Shown: positions 9,312-23,568 of the stretch, piece by piece
Layout of the letters: each line of letters begins with the position of its first letter
Position numbering within the stretch: position 1 is the stretch's first letter
Assembly: GCF_000376845.1 (NCBI RefSeq)
Contig: NZ_AQXY01000027.1
Location: 1-64,000 of the forward strand
DNA length: 64,000 bases
Origin: Thioalkalivibrio sp. ALE14
Lineage (GTDB): Bacteria > Pseudomonadota > Gammaproteobacteria > Ectothiorhodospirales > Ectothiorhodospiraceae
Reading direction: 5' to 3'
Translations under genes and position numbers: made by a program
The notes under the pieces: model-generated
The model's database searches: none
Seen by the model: only the letters and a program-made list of their open reading frames with translations
What the model was told of the DNA's origin: nothing

Positions 9312-10200
9312 CGATGCTCACTCCCGTCACGATGAATGCCATCCAGATGGCCAGCGCACGATCCACCAGCGTGACCGCCTGGTGGATACCCGCGGCGTCG
9401 GGTAGCCGTCCCAACCCCAGGCGCGGGCGCCACTCGCGCTGCCCGCCATACGGCGCCGGCCCACCCAGGACCATGCCCAGCGCACCGGCCCCCGCGGCCA
9501 TCACCGGCCCGGCATTCGGGCTCTTCCAGCCCGCGGCCTGCTCGCGCCAGCACTGCAATGCGTCCCGCCCGCGCCCGGCGAGGGCATAGGCCAGGGCCGT
9601 CAGACGCGCCGGGATCAGGTTCATGGCGTCATCCAGCCGCGCGGCGGCCCAGCCAAAGGCGCGAAACCGGTCATTACGATAGCCCCACATCGCATCCAGC
9701 GTGTTCACCAGACGATAGGCGACGACGCCCGGCGCGCCGGCCACCAGAAACCAGAAAATCGTGGCGAACAGTGCGTCGTTTCCGTTCTCCAGCACCGACT
9801 CGATCGTCGCGCCACTCACCCCGCGCGCGTCCAGGGCCGCCGTGTCGCGACTGACCAGCATCCCCACCCCGGCGCGGGCGGCGTCCAGATCATCCGTCTC
9901 CAGGGCCCGGGCCACGACCTCGGCGTGCTCGTCCAGGCTGCGCCAGCCAATCGCCAGCGTCAGGATCGCCAGCGAAAGCAGCCAGCCCCACGCCAGCGAC
10001 GTCCCCAGCGCCGCGAGCGCCACCCACGGCACCACCAGCGCCGCCAGCAGCAGCGCTCCACGCAGGCGACTGGGCGCATGCCAGCGGGACTCGGCCCAGA
10101 CGGCCAGCCGGCCGAAACCGGCCAGCGGATGGAACCGCCGCGGGTCGCCGAACAGCCGGTCCAGGATCAGGGCCCCGAGCAGGATCAGGAAGGCACTCAT
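9298..10200 (-). CDS. cbiB: Adenosylcobinamide-phosphate synthase (membrane protein)
   Basis: 300 residues. CbiB joins aminopropanol (or its phosphate) to adenosylcobyric acid to give adenosylcobinamide. Family features are LDRLFGDPRRFHPLAGFG at residues 13-30, membrane spans, the loop RDTAALDARGVSGATIESV and NDALFATIFWF. Its ATG overlaps the bluB stop as ATGA. Called cobD in Pseudomonas/Rhodobacter nomenclature, which should not be confused with the downstream decarboxylase. Confidence 0.95.
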   Translation of the reverse strand: MSAFLILLGALILDRLFGDPRRFHPLAGFGRLAVWAESRWHAPSRLRGALLLAALVVPWVALAALGTSLAWGWLLSLAILTLAIGWRSLDEHAEVVARALETDDLDAARAGVGMLVSRDTAALDARGVSGATIESVLENGNDALFATIFWFLVAGAPGVVAYRLVNTLDAMWGYRNDRFRAFGWAAARLDDAMNLIPARLTALAYALAGRGRDALQCWREQAAGWKSPNAGPVMAAGAGALGMVLGGPAPYGGQREWRPRLGLGRLPDAAGIHQAVTLVDRALAIWMAFIVTGVSIVVLF

Positions 10201-10949
10201 GCCTTCCCGGATCCGGCAGGCTCGTCCGGTGCGGATCCCGCCTCGGCTGCATCCTCGGCCGCCGCCGGCTCGCAGGGCGCCCCCCAGCGGTCCTGGAACA
10301 CCAGGTCGGCCAGCGGCCGCCGGCGGTCCCAGCCGGCCGTCTCCAGCATCGGCCGGTCATAGAAACGTTCCACGTGCCCCAGGCACAGCACCGCGATCGG
10401 ATAGCCGCCCTCGGGCATCTCCAGCTGCCGCGCCAACCAGTCCGGATCGAACAGCGAGACCCACCCCATGCCCAGGCCCTCGGCGCGGGCGGCCAGCCAC
10501 AGGTTCTGGATCGCGCAGGCCGCCGAGCAAAGGTCCATCTCCGGGAGCGTACGGCGGCCCAGCACATAGCGCTCGCGCCCGTCGGTGAGGGCGACAACCA
10601 GCAACTCGCCCGCCTCGCGGATCCCCTCCAGCTTCAGGCGGTGGACCTCGGCCGCGCGCTCGCCGCAGGCCTCGGCGGTACGCGCCTGCTCCTCTGCGGC
10701 ATGCGCATGCAGGGCCTCGCGCAGGGCCGGATCGGTCACCCGCAGGAAGCGCCAGGGCTGCATGTAGCCCACGCTGGGCGCGCGATGCGCCGCCTCCAGC
10801 AGCCGCCACAACGTATCACCATCGACCGGATCCGAGCGGAAGTGACGCATATCGCGGCGCTCGCCGATCACGCGGTAAACCGCCTCGCGTTCCGCCGAGG
10901 CGAACGCGTTCGGATTCTGTACTGCCTGGCTGGAATCTGGCGCCGTCAT
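10197..10949 (-). CDS. bluB: 5,6-dimethylbenzimidazole synthase
   Basis: 250 residues, nitroreductase-like flavin fold. BluB cannibalises FMNH2 with oxygen to make the cobalamin lower ligand. The family start VIGERRDMRHFRSDPV, the substrate-lid region HRAPSVGYMQPWRF, and the C-terminal LGHVERFYDRPMLETAGWD support the call over a general nitroreductase. It is the first gene behind the cobalamin riboswitch. An in-frame ATG far upstream lies inside the riboswitch and is rejected; the ATG at MTAPDSSQAVQ was chosen. The C-terminal 25 residues are an Ala/Glu/Pro-rich tail with no clear function. Confidence 0.95.
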   Translation of the reverse strand: MTAPDSSQAVQNPNAFASAEREAVYRVIGERRDMRHFRSDPVDGDTLWRLLEAAHRAPSVGYMQPWRFLRVTDPALREALHAHAAEEQARTAEACGERAAEVHRLKLEGIREAGELLVVALTDGRERYVLGRRTLPEMDLCSAACAIQNLWLAARAEGLGMGWVSLFDPDWLARQLEMPEGGYPIAVLCLGHVERFYDRPMLETAGWDRRRPLADLVFQDRWGAPCEPAAAEDAAEAGSAPDEPAGSGKA

Positions 10950-11054
10950 GAGTTTCCGTCGAGGCGACGGTACGGCGAAACGGAAGGAACAGACTTCGAG
11001 AACAAGTCCATACCCCCGACCGTTGCCCGCCGCACGGTCGCAGAGATCTGTTTG

Positions 11055-11246
11055 CATCAGGCCGGTCTCCGGGCTTGCGAGCGTCGGGCGAACCCGATCC
11101 GGCAGACGCCTTCCCATGCCTCATGCAGGCGCACAGTGGCCAATCTACGGTGTACTTCTTCGCTCGCTTACCGTTGCGGGGGCAGCGCCGGATTTGCACC
11201 GGCTTCCCGTTTCACCCGCAAACGCGGGCACCTGTTCAGTGCCTGC
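11055..11246 (-). promoter_or_regulatory. Cobalamin (adenosylcobalamin) riboswitch controlling the cob operon
   Basis: On the minus strand the aptamer core is unmistakable: GGTGAAACGGGAAGCCGGTG, AAATCCGGCGCTGCCCCCGC, AACGGTAAGC and finally the B12 box as AAGCCCGGAGACCGGCCTG (about 11059-11077). A PAS-like outer stem GCAGGCACTG/CAGGTGCCCGC precedes it. The region between the aptamer and bluB holds a CCGTCG/CGACGG hairpin ending four bases after the GGA ahead of the bluB ATG, so control may act on translation start; this last point is inferred. High cobalamin should switch off bluB through cobS. Confidence 0.95.
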
Positions 11247-11248
11247 GC

Positions 11249-11278
11249 ATGATACGCGTTCGCCACTCGCCGGACCAA
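11249..11278 (-). promoter_or_regulatory. Likely promoter of the cob operon
   Basis: TTGGTC (11273-11278) and TATCAT (11249-11254) on the minus strand are separated by 18 bp, a fair sigma-70 match. Transcription would begin just upstream of the riboswitch aptamer, exactly where it must. Confidence 0.5.
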
Positions 11279-11397
11279 TTTGGGCACCAAACCATCTCGC
11301 TCATGCTGCTATGATGATGCGCTTTCGCAGGCTTCGGGCTATGCGGACGCCATTGCAGGTTTGACCTAACGTTTCAGCAACAACCATCGGATTCTTA

Positions 11398-12300
11398 ATG
11401 ATCGTTTCTCGCCCCACCCGGCACCTTGTTCTCCTGGTCGCGATGTTCCTTTTCACCGCCGCCGCACAGGCCGAACCCGTCACGGTGACCGACGATGGCG
11501 GCCGCGAGGTCCAGCTCGACCAGCCGGCCGAGCGCATCGTCAGCCTCGCCCCGCACATCACCGAGGTGCTGTTCGCCGTCGGGGCCGGCCACAAGCTGGT
11601 GGGCGCGACCCAGCACAGCGATTTCCCGCCCGAGGCGCAGGCACTGCCCCGCGTAGGCGGCTATAGCCGCATCGACATGGAGCGGGTGGTGCAACTGGAT
11701 CCGGATCTCGTCATCGCCTGGCGCAGCGGGAACTCCCAATCCCAGATCGAACACCTGCGCGAACTCGGGTTCAGCGTCTACGTGTCGGAGCCGCGCAGCT
11801 TCGACGGCGTCGCCTCCAGCATGCGCCGCATGGCGCGACTGGCCGGTACCGAGGCGCGGGGCGATCAAGCCGTTCGGGCGTTCGAGGAAACGATCGAGAC
11901 CCTGCGTCAGGACTACGCCGACCGCGAACCGGTGCGCCTGTTCTATCAGGTCTGGGAGCAACCCCTGATGACGGTGAACGACGACCACCTGATCAGCGAG
12001 GCGATCCGCCTGTGCGGGGGCGTGAACGTGTTCGGTCACCTGGACCGCCTGGTGCCACGCATGGATCGCGAGGCGGTGATCGAGGCCGACCCGGAGGTCA
12101 TCATCGGCGGCGGCATGGGCGAGGATCGCCCGGACTGGGTCATCGCCTGGGGGCAGTGGGAGCACATGACGGCGGTCCAGCGCGACAACCTGTTCTTCAT
12201 CCCGCCGTCCCTGCTCCAGCGTCATACCCCGCGCATCGCCGAGGGCACGCGGTTGATGTGCGAGGAACTGGAACGCGCCCGCCTGCGCCGGGCGGACTGA
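11398..12300 (+). CDS. btuF: Cobalamin-binding periplasmic protein of an ABC importer
   Basis: 300 residues with a signal peptide (hydrophobic core LVLLVAMFLFTAA, likely cleavage after AQA at residue 25). The body matches the BtuF/FecB family: RIVSLAPHITEVLFAVGAG, VGGYSRIDMERVVQLDPDLV and the later IIGGGMGEDRPDW. It heads btuFCD, divergent from the cob operon, so corrinoid is the probable ligand; iron-siderophore binding cannot be excluded from sequence alone. No riboswitch was found on this strand in the roughly 150 bp beyond the divergent riboswitch and promoter, so regulation may be separate. Confidence 0.88.
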   Translation: MIVSRPTRHLVLLVAMFLFTAAAQAEPVTVTDDGGREVQLDQPAERIVSLAPHITEVLFAVGAGHKLVGATQHSDFPPEAQALPRVGGYSRIDMERVVQLDPDLVIAWRSGNSQSQIEHLRELGFSVYVSEPRSFDGVASSMRRMARLAGTEARGDQAVRAFEETIETLRQDYADREPVRLFYQVWEQPLMTVNDDHLISEAIRLCGGVNVFGHLDRLVPRMDREAVIEADPEVIIGGGMGEDRPDWVIAWGQWEHMTAVQRDNLFFIPPSLLQRHTPRIAEGTRLMCEELERARLRRAD

Positions 12301-12306
12301 CCCTCC

Positions 12307-13278
12307 GTGACCCGCTCCTTCCTACTCGCCGCGGCGGTTCTGCTGCCGGCCTCGCTGCTGGCCATCCTGATCGCGCTGGCCTTCGGCAGTGTCGCCATCG
12401 CGCCGGGTGACCTGCTGGCCGTCGTGCTCGGCGAGGGGAGCCGCCTGCACGACACCCTGGTGCTGGAACTGCGCCTGCCGCGCGCCCTGGCCGCCTTCGC
12501 GGCCGGCGGGCTGCTCGGTCTGGCCGGCGCCCTGATGCAGGTCCTGCTGCGCAATCCGCTGGCCGATCCCTATGTGCTGGGGCTGTCGGGTGGTGCGTCG
12601 GTGGGCGCCCTGCTGGCGATGCTCGCGGGCCTGTCGATGTTCTCGATCTCGCTGGCCGCGTTTGCCGGAGCGCTGCTGTCCACCGTGATCGTGTTCGGCC
12701 TGGCGCACGGCACCGGAAGCTGGACCCCCACCCGCCTGCTCCTGACCGGCGTGGTGGTGGCCGCCGGCTGGGGCGCCATGATCAGCTTCCTGCTCGCCGT
12801 GAGCCCGACCGCGGAGCTGCCGGGGATGCTCTACTGGCTGATGGGCGATGTCTCCCACGCCCGCAACCCCTACCCCGCCTGGATCCTGTTGATTGTCGTC
12901 GTGCTCCTCGCCCTGCCGCTGGGACGGACCCTCAACGTCCTCGCGCGCGGCCCGATGCAGGCCGCCGCGCTCGGCGTGGCGGTGCGTCCGGTCGAGTGGA
13001 GCATCTACGTCGCCGCGGCGCTGATCACCGCCACGGCGGTCATGCAGGTCGGCGCGGTCGGCTTTGTCGGACTGATCGTGCCGCACATGCTGCGCCTGAT
13101 CTTCGGCAACGACCAGCGCGTGATCCTGCCGGCCTCCGCACTGGGCGGCGGTATCCTGCTCACCCTGGCCGACACCCTGGCACGCACCATCATTGCGCCG
13201 GAGCAGTTGCCGGTGGGCGTGATCACCGCGATGCTGGGGGTCCCCGTGTTCCTGTTCCTGCTGTACCGGAGCCGCTGA
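12307..13278 (+). CDS. btuC: ABC transporter permease, FecCD/BtuC family
   Basis: 323 residues, nearly all hydrophobic, with about ten membrane spans. LRLPRALAAFAAGGLLGLAG and NPLADPYVLGLSGGAS are hallmark FecCD-family sequences, and VGFVGLIVPHMLRLIFG is the coupling region facing the ATPase. It carries the ligand from BtuF across the inner membrane. The start is GTG six bases after btuF; its stop overlaps the btuD start (TGATG). Confidence 0.92.
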   Translation: MTRSFLLAAAVLLPASLLAILIALAFGSVAIAPGDLLAVVLGEGSRLHDTLVLELRLPRALAAFAAGGLLGLAGALMQVLLRNPLADPYVLGLSGGASVGALLAMLAGLSMFSISLAAFAGALLSTVIVFGLAHGTGSWTPTRLLLTGVVVAAGWGAMISFLLAVSPTAELPGMLYWLMGDVSHARNPYPAWILLIVVVLLALPLGRTLNVLARGPMQAAALGVAVRPVEWSIYVAAALITATAVMQVGAVGFVGLIVPHMLRLIFGNDQRVILPASALGGGILLTLADTLARTIIAPEQLPVGVITAMLGVPVFLFLLYRSR

Positions 13279-14144
13279 TGCCGCACACGCCTCCTTCCGC
13301 AGCCGCGGCCAGTCAGCCCCACGACGCCCCGGGCCTGGGCGCGCGCAGCGTGCACCAGAAGCCGGGCCCCGACACGCTGCTGGCCACGCATGACCTGGTG
13401 ATCGACATTCCGGGCCGACCGCCCGGCTCGCCGCTGGAGTTGACCGTGGACCCCGGGCAGTGCTGGGGCATTCTCGGCCCCAACGGCGCCGGCAAGAGCA
13501 CCCTGCTGCAGACCCTCGCCGGCCTGCGCGCCGCGCGCGCGGGAACCATCAAGGTCAAGGGGCAGCGCATTGCCACCCTGCCCCGGGCGGAGCTGGCGCG
13601 CCGGCTGGGTCTCGTCTTCCAGACGCACCACGACGGCTTTCCCGCGACGGTGCTGGAGACCGCCCTGATCGGGCGTCATCCCTACCTTCGCCCATGGGAC
13701 ATCGAAACCTCCGAGGATTACGCCCGCGCCCGGGCCGCGCTCGCGGAGATGGATCTCTCCGACCTCGAGGGCCGTATGGTGGACACGCTGTCCGGCGGCG
13801 AACGTCAGCGCCTGGCCATCGCGACCGTCCTGACCCAGGATCCCAGCCTGCTCCTGCTGGACGAACCCACCAGCCAGCTGGACCTGCACCATCAGGTCGC
13901 CGTGCTCAACCGCGTACAGTCCATCGTCGCGCAGGAGAACCGCGCGGCCGTCCTGGTACTGCACGACGTGAACCTGGCGGCGCGCTATTGCGATCATCTC
14001 CTGCTGCTGTTCCCCGACGGACAGGCGTGCTGGGGTCCGACGGCCACCATGCTGGTCCCCAGTGCCCTGGAACGCCTGTACAACCAGCGGCTCAGTGTGG
14101 GCGAGGTCGACGGCCTCCCCGTTTTCCTGCCGCGCAACGAGTAA
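13278..14144 (+). CDS. btuD: ABC transporter ATP-binding protein, cobalamin/iron type
   Basis: 288 residues. Walker A is GPNGAGKST (about residue 73), the signature is LSGGERQRLAIA, Walker B is LLLLDEPTSQLD, and the H-loop is in VLVLHDVNLAARYCD. It powers BtuC. The first 45 residues form an unusual N-terminal extension rich in Pro, Ala and His before the ATPase domain begins near VIDIPGR; this is longer than typical BtuD. An internal start is possible but the TGATG overlap with btuC supports the chosen one. Confidence 0.92.
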   Translation: MPHTPPSAAAASQPHDAPGLGARSVHQKPGPDTLLATHDLVIDIPGRPPGSPLELTVDPGQCWGILGPNGAGKSTLLQTLAGLRAARAGTIKVKGQRIATLPRAELARRLGLVFQTHHDGFPATVLETALIGRHPYLRPWDIETSEDYARARAALAEMDLSDLEGRMVDTLSGGERQRLAIATVLTQDPSLLLLDEPTSQLDLHHQVAVLNRVQSIVAQENRAAVLVLHDVNLAARYCDHLLLLFPDGQACWGPTATMLVPSALERLYNQRLSVGEVDGLPVFLPRNE

Positions 14145-14149
14145 GCCCC

Positions 14150-14515
14150 ATGGAATTCTTCCGCAACCTCCCCGCGACCCTGGATACCGAAGCGCTACAG
14201 CGGCAACTGAGCGTCCCCGCCCTGCCCGATCACAGTGGTGCCATCGACACGCTGATCCAGGACGAAGGCCCCGATGCCGGCGTTGTCTACTGCCTCTGGG
14301 GCGAATTCCGCGTCCATCGCGAGATCATCAACGGCGGCGTACGCTTTTCCCTGCCGGAATGCCCCAACGGCCTCGCCTGGACGCTGACCACCGGCCATCC
14401 GCCCGAACCCCGGGCCGTCGTCCTGCACCTGACCATCAATCGCCAGGAACACGACCCCGATTTCGTCGAGAGCCTGGAGATGTTCGCCGATTCCTGGGCA
14501 CTTTCGGCCACCTGA
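14150..14515 (+). CDS. Small conserved-looking protein of unknown function
   Basis: 121 residues, soluble, no signal peptide or membrane segment. I do not recognise the family. Notable are a possible cysteine pair (VYCLWGEF and LPECPNG), a hydrophobic strand VVLHLTINRQ and an acidic C-terminal helix FVESLEMFADSWALSA. It begins five bases after btuD and so is almost certainly cotranscribed with btuFCD. A role linked to corrinoid uptake is possible from position only. Confidence 0.7.
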   Translation: MEFFRNLPATLDTEALQRQLSVPALPDHSGAIDTLIQDEGPDAGVVYCLWGEFRVHREIINGGVRFSLPECPNGLAWTLTTGHPPEPRAVVLHLTINRQEHDPDFVESLEMFADSWALSAT

Positions 14516-14600
14516 CAGAACGCTCCATGACGGGAAACGATGCAATTTTCTTTTCGTTTCATGGTCGGTATGGTGCACATCTGTTGCGAAGGAGAACGCC

Positions 14601-15449
14601 ATGAACCCGACACCGCCGGACAGCGTGAAGACCTCTCATCCCACCCAGGACGGGGCCGGGGTGAAGATTCGGCGCATCCATGATTTTCATGGCGGACTGG
14701 ACCCCTTCCTGATGCTGGACGAACTCAAGGCCAGCGCACGCGAGGACTACATCGGCGGCTTCCCCTCCCACCCGCATCGCGGCTTCGAGACCCTGACCTA
14801 TCTGGTGCACGGCGGCCTGACCCACGAGGACTCCATGGGTAACCAGGGCCGGGTCGAAGCCGGCGAGGCCCAGTGGATGAGCGCCGGGCGCGGCGTCATT
14901 CACTCCGAAATGCCCCTGCTGGACGCCGACGGCCTGCACGGCTTCCAGCTGTGGGTGAACCTGCCCGCCCGGCGCAAGATGGACCCGCCGCGCTACCGCG
15001 ACGTGCATGCCGACGCAATGCGCCATCTGCCGGAAGACGACGACCCGCTGCGCTTCAAGGCCATTGCCGGCTCCTGGCAGACCAGCGCGGGCGATACCGA
15101 AGGTCCGCTGCCGCAGATCGGCGAAGGCGCCGCGATGGCCGACCTGACCCTGCCCGCCGGCTATCGCCTGTCGCTCGCCGTGCAGCTGGAGGACCGGGTG
15201 CTGGCCTACGTGTTCGACGGCGAACTCATCGGCCTGCAGACCGGACAGCTGGGCGTATGGAGCGGGCAGACCCAGATCCACCTGATCGCGCAGCAGGACG
15301 CGCGCGTTCTGCTATTCAAGGGGCGCCCGCTGGGCGAACCGATCGCCCACTACGGCCCCTTCGTGATGAATACCTCCGACGAGATCGAACAGGCCATCAG
15401 CGACTACCAGTCCGGCCAGCTCGCCGCCGAACCCGCCAGCATGGACTGA
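14601..15449 (+). CDS. Pirin family protein (bicupin)
   Basis: 282 residues with two cupin halves. The metal site of pirins is complete: FPSHPHRGFETLTYLVHG gives two histidines, and GRGVIHSEMP gives the third histidine and the glutamate. GFQLWVNLPA and PYRDV-like sequence after it are also typical. Some pirins have quercetin dioxygenase activity and others bind regulators; the role here is unknown. A strong AAGGAGA ribosome site lies at 14589-14595. The upstream gap holds an imperfect GAAACG/CGTTTC hairpin. Confidence 0.92.
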   Translation: MNPTPPDSVKTSHPTQDGAGVKIRRIHDFHGGLDPFLMLDELKASAREDYIGGFPSHPHRGFETLTYLVHGGLTHEDSMGNQGRVEAGEAQWMSAGRGVIHSEMPLLDADGLHGFQLWVNLPARRKMDPPRYRDVHADAMRHLPEDDDPLRFKAIAGSWQTSAGDTEGPLPQIGEGAAMADLTLPAGYRLSLAVQLEDRVLAYVFDGELIGLQTGQLGVWSGQTQIHLIAQQDARVLLFKGRPLGEPIAHYGPFVMNTSDEIEQAISDYQSGQLAAEPASMD

Positions 15450-15473
15450 GGCCCGGGGCCGAACCGGATCTGG

Positions 15474-15743
15474 CAGGGGCTTCGCCGCCGAGGCGGCTCC
15501 CACAGGGGGCAACAGGTAGAGCGATGCCTTCGACAGGCAGCGCGGCCCAGGTCACTGTGGGAGCAGGCTTGCCCGCGGAGCCCCTGCCCGCATCGGCCAA
15601 GCCACCCGCACGTTAGGGAAACACTGATTAATGCACACGCTCGCATTGGCATCCCAGGTTTTCCAAGCGGCCTGAACGCCCTGAACCTCGTCGCGAATCG
15701 GGTCCGTCCATGTAGGAGCCGCCTCGGCGGCGAAGCCCCTGCC
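15474..15743. repeat. REP-like cluster between pirin and glpK
   Basis: The arm at 15474-15504 (GGGGCTTCGCCGCCGAGGCG core) is repeated as its reverse complement at 15713-15743 with one mismatch over 31 bp. A third REP-like unit, GGGAGCAGGCTTGCCCGCGG, lies at about 15556-15590. A fragment of the MITE-like element sits between the arms. No gene is seen in the 325 bp between the convergent pirin and glpK genes; the hairpins may serve as their terminator. Confidence 0.85.
15615..15670. mobile_element. Single-end fragment of the MITE-like element (copy C)
   Basis: AGGGAAACACTGATTAATGC followed by CATCCCAGGTTTTCCAAG matches the end of the element at 63612 over about 56 bp and then diverges abruptly. 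No opposite end is present nearby, so this is a truncated remnant. It lies inside a REP cluster. Confidence 0.8.
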
Positions 15744-15774
15744 CGCGCCGGAGCACCCATACGGTCCCACCCCG

Positions 15775-17709
<1,935 letters not shown>

Positions 17710-17713
<4 letters not shown>

Positions 17714-18210
17714 ACCCGCATCATCCCCGAAGCGGGTTCCAGCAACACGATGGCCTGCGCGGCCACGCCCTCCTTGCGGCCGGTGAAGCCCAGGTGTTCC
17801 GTGGTCGTGGCCTTCACGTTCACGGCACCGGCGTCCAGCCCCGTATCCGCAGCGATATGATCCCGCATTCCGCCGACATGGGGCGCGAGCTTCGGCGCCT
17901 GAGCGATCACCGTCGAGTCAATATTGACCGGACGCCAGCCGGCTTCGAGCACGCGCTGGAGCGTCTCCCGCAGCAGGACGCGACTGTCCGCACCACAAAA
18001 CGCCGGATCGGTATCGGGAAAGTGCTGGCCGATGTCTCCCAGTGCGGCCGCGCCCAGCAGGGCATCACAAATCGCGTGGATCAGCACATCGCCGTCCGAA
18101 TGCGCCACAAATCCACGATCAAACGGGATGTGTACACCGCCGAGGACGAGATGATCGCCCTCCCCGAAGGCGTGGACATCGAACCCCTGACCCACGCGAA
18201 ACCCGCTCAT
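17710..18210 (-). CDS. ispF: 2-C-methyl-D-erythritol 2,4-cyclodiphosphate synthase
   Basis: 166 residues, the normal IspF size. [16 protein letters not shown] holds the zinc ligands Asp and His; [15 protein letters not shown] and [13 protein letters not shown] complete the active site; [19 protein letters not shown] closes the CDP pocket. MEP pathway of isoprenoid synthesis; ispD is directly upstream and dxr lies at 45199-46401. ATG overlaps the ispD stop (ATGA). Confidence 0.97.
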
Positions 18211-18953
18211 GCGCTGAACCGGCCTTCCAGCCGTCCCTGCTGCATCAGATAGAGGCGTGCCAGCTCCAGATCCTCGGCACGGGTGATCTTGATGTTCATC
18301 GCGGAGCCCTCGATCAGCCGCGGGGCCTGCCCCAGAAACTCGATGGCACTGGCCTCGTCCGTCACGGGATGGCCTGCATCGCGGGCACAGGCATTGGCCT
18401 CGCGGAGCATGCCCAGCCGGAACATCTGGGGGGTCAGCGCGCGCCAGACACGTTCCCGGTCCAGCGTCCGCTCGACGTGTCCGGCGCCATCGCTCCACTT
18501 GATGGTGTCGCTACTGGGGCTGGCCAGCAGACCACCGACCGGATCGTCACGCAGTTCGCGCAACAAGCGGTCCACATCCTCGAGCGGCAGGCAGGGACGG
18601 GCCGCGTCATGCACCAGAACCCAGTCGTCAGAGTGCGCCCGTTCCGCCAGGAATTCGAGTCCATTCTGGACCGAATCCACCCGTTCCGCACCACCGGCGG
18701 CGCGGAACAGCCGGCCACCGGCCAGCGGCAGATCCAGGGCATCCGGATCGATATCCGGCCCCAGCACGAGCACCACGCCGCGAATCCGGGGATGTTCCAG
18801 GAAAATCGAAAGGGTATGCGAAAGGATCGTCCGCGACCCCAGCGTCAGGTATTGCTTGGGACGGTCGGAACCCATGCGGCGACCGATCCCGGCCGCGGGG
18901 ATCAGCGCCCAGAAGGCCGGGTCACGCCCGGATGTACTACCGATATCAGCCAT
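18207..18953 (-). CDS. ispD: 2-C-methyl-D-erythritol 4-phosphate cytidylyltransferase
   Basis: 248 residues. The nucleotide-binding loop [31 protein letters not shown] and [12 protein letters not shown] are the IspD signatures. It makes CDP-methylerythritol in the MEP pathway. It overlaps the end of ftsB by 8 nt and ispF by 4 nt, giving a tightly coupled ftsB-ispD-ispF unit. Confidence 0.96.
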   Translation of the reverse strand: MADIGSTSGRDPAFWALIPAAGIGRRMGSDRPKQYLTLGSRTILSHTLSIFLEHPRIRGVVLVLGPDIDPDALDLPLAGGRLFRAAGGAERVDSVQNGLEFLAERAHSDDWVLVHDAARPCLPLEDVDRLLRELRDDPVGGLLASPSSDTIKWSDGAGHVERTLDRERVWRALTPQMFRLGMLREANACARDAGHPVTDEASAIEFLGQAPRLIEGSAMNIKITRAEDLELARLYLMQQGRLEGRFSA

Positions 18954-19353
18954 CAAAGGGGTCCTCCGGCGGCAGGGTGTCGGTGGCGGGCCCGGCATCG
19001 TCGGGTACCCGCGAATCCGGCCCGGGTTCGGTCTCCCCCGCCGATCCGGGTAGCGGCTCGACCTCCAGCGTCGCGGGTTCGTCCTCGCCCACCACGAAGA
19101 AAAAGATCTCGTCCTCGCGAATCATCCCCAGATCGCGCCGGGCGCGTTCCTCGACCGCCTCGGTCCCCCCACGCAGGTCGCGAACCTCGGCCTCCAGGGC
19201 CTGGTTGCGCTGCTCCAGCTCGGCATTCGCCGCCTGCTGGCGCTCCACCTGTTCGCGCAGGTCGCGCACGTCGCGCCAGCTGCCCTCGCCCAGCCACAGG
19301 GGCCATTGCAGGGCCAGCAGCACAAGCGCCAGACCGATCAGCAGGCCGCGCAT
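18946..19353 (-). CDS. ftsB: Cell division protein FtsB with an acidic C-terminal extension
   Basis: 135 residues. A short cytoplasmic start, one membrane span (LLIGLALVLLALQWPLWL), then a coiled coil (LREQVERQQAANAELEQRNQ onward) and ARRDLGMIREDEIFFFVV, the conserved FtsB end. FtsB forms the FtsQLB complex of the divisome. Typical FtsB ends about here (around 90-105 residues); this one continues with about 40 residues rich in Glu, Asp, Pro and Gly. Start ATG behind GGAGA. Position between eno and ispD is the standard one. Confidence 0.92.
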   Translation of the reverse strand: MRGLLIGLALVLLALQWPLWLGEGSWRDVRDLREQVERQQAANAELEQRNQALEAEVRDLRGGTEAVEERARRDLGMIREDEIFFFVVGEDEPATLEVEPLPGSAGETEPGPDSRVPDDAGPATDTLPPEDPFDG

Positions 19354-19379
19354 CACCCGCTCTCCTTCGAAATGAACCG

Positions 19380-19437
19380 AAAAAGCCCCCGCCCGCGCAC
19401 CGCGACAGACGCGGGTACGACGAGACAAGGGCTTTTT
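19380..19437 (-). terminator. Candidate rho-independent terminator between eno and ftsB
   Basis: AAAAAGCCC and GGGCTTTTT enclose a second CCCGCG/CGCGGG stem. On the minus strand the structure ends in a run of five T after GGC. It lies upstream of ftsB and downstream of eno, so it may end or attenuate eno transcription before ftsB. The long central loop weakens the call. Confidence 0.55.
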
Positions 19438-19543
19438 GGAGTGACCGGCATGCGCGGCATTCTACGAGCCCCGGACATCCCGGGACAGGAACCGCGCCGC
19501 AGGCTGCGGACTGCGTGTTCGACACGCCCGGCCCGGGACCGCC

Positions 19544-21732
<2,189 letters not shown>

Positions 21733-21795
21733 TGTCTGTCCTGTTGGCAACCAAGCCCCTCCGGGCTCGGCCGCAAAGCATCGAGTATCGGCGCC

Positions 21796-23508
<1,713 letters not shown>

Positions 23509-23568
23509 CTACGGCAATTCGGGATGGGCCGAAAACGCCTGAGAGAGTACCAGAGCGCCCGCCCCCGC

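Noticed and set aside
11251-11397. A second riboswitch for btuF on the plus strand
   Set aside because: No B12 box or aptamer core is found reading toward btuF; the only aptamer reads toward bluB.
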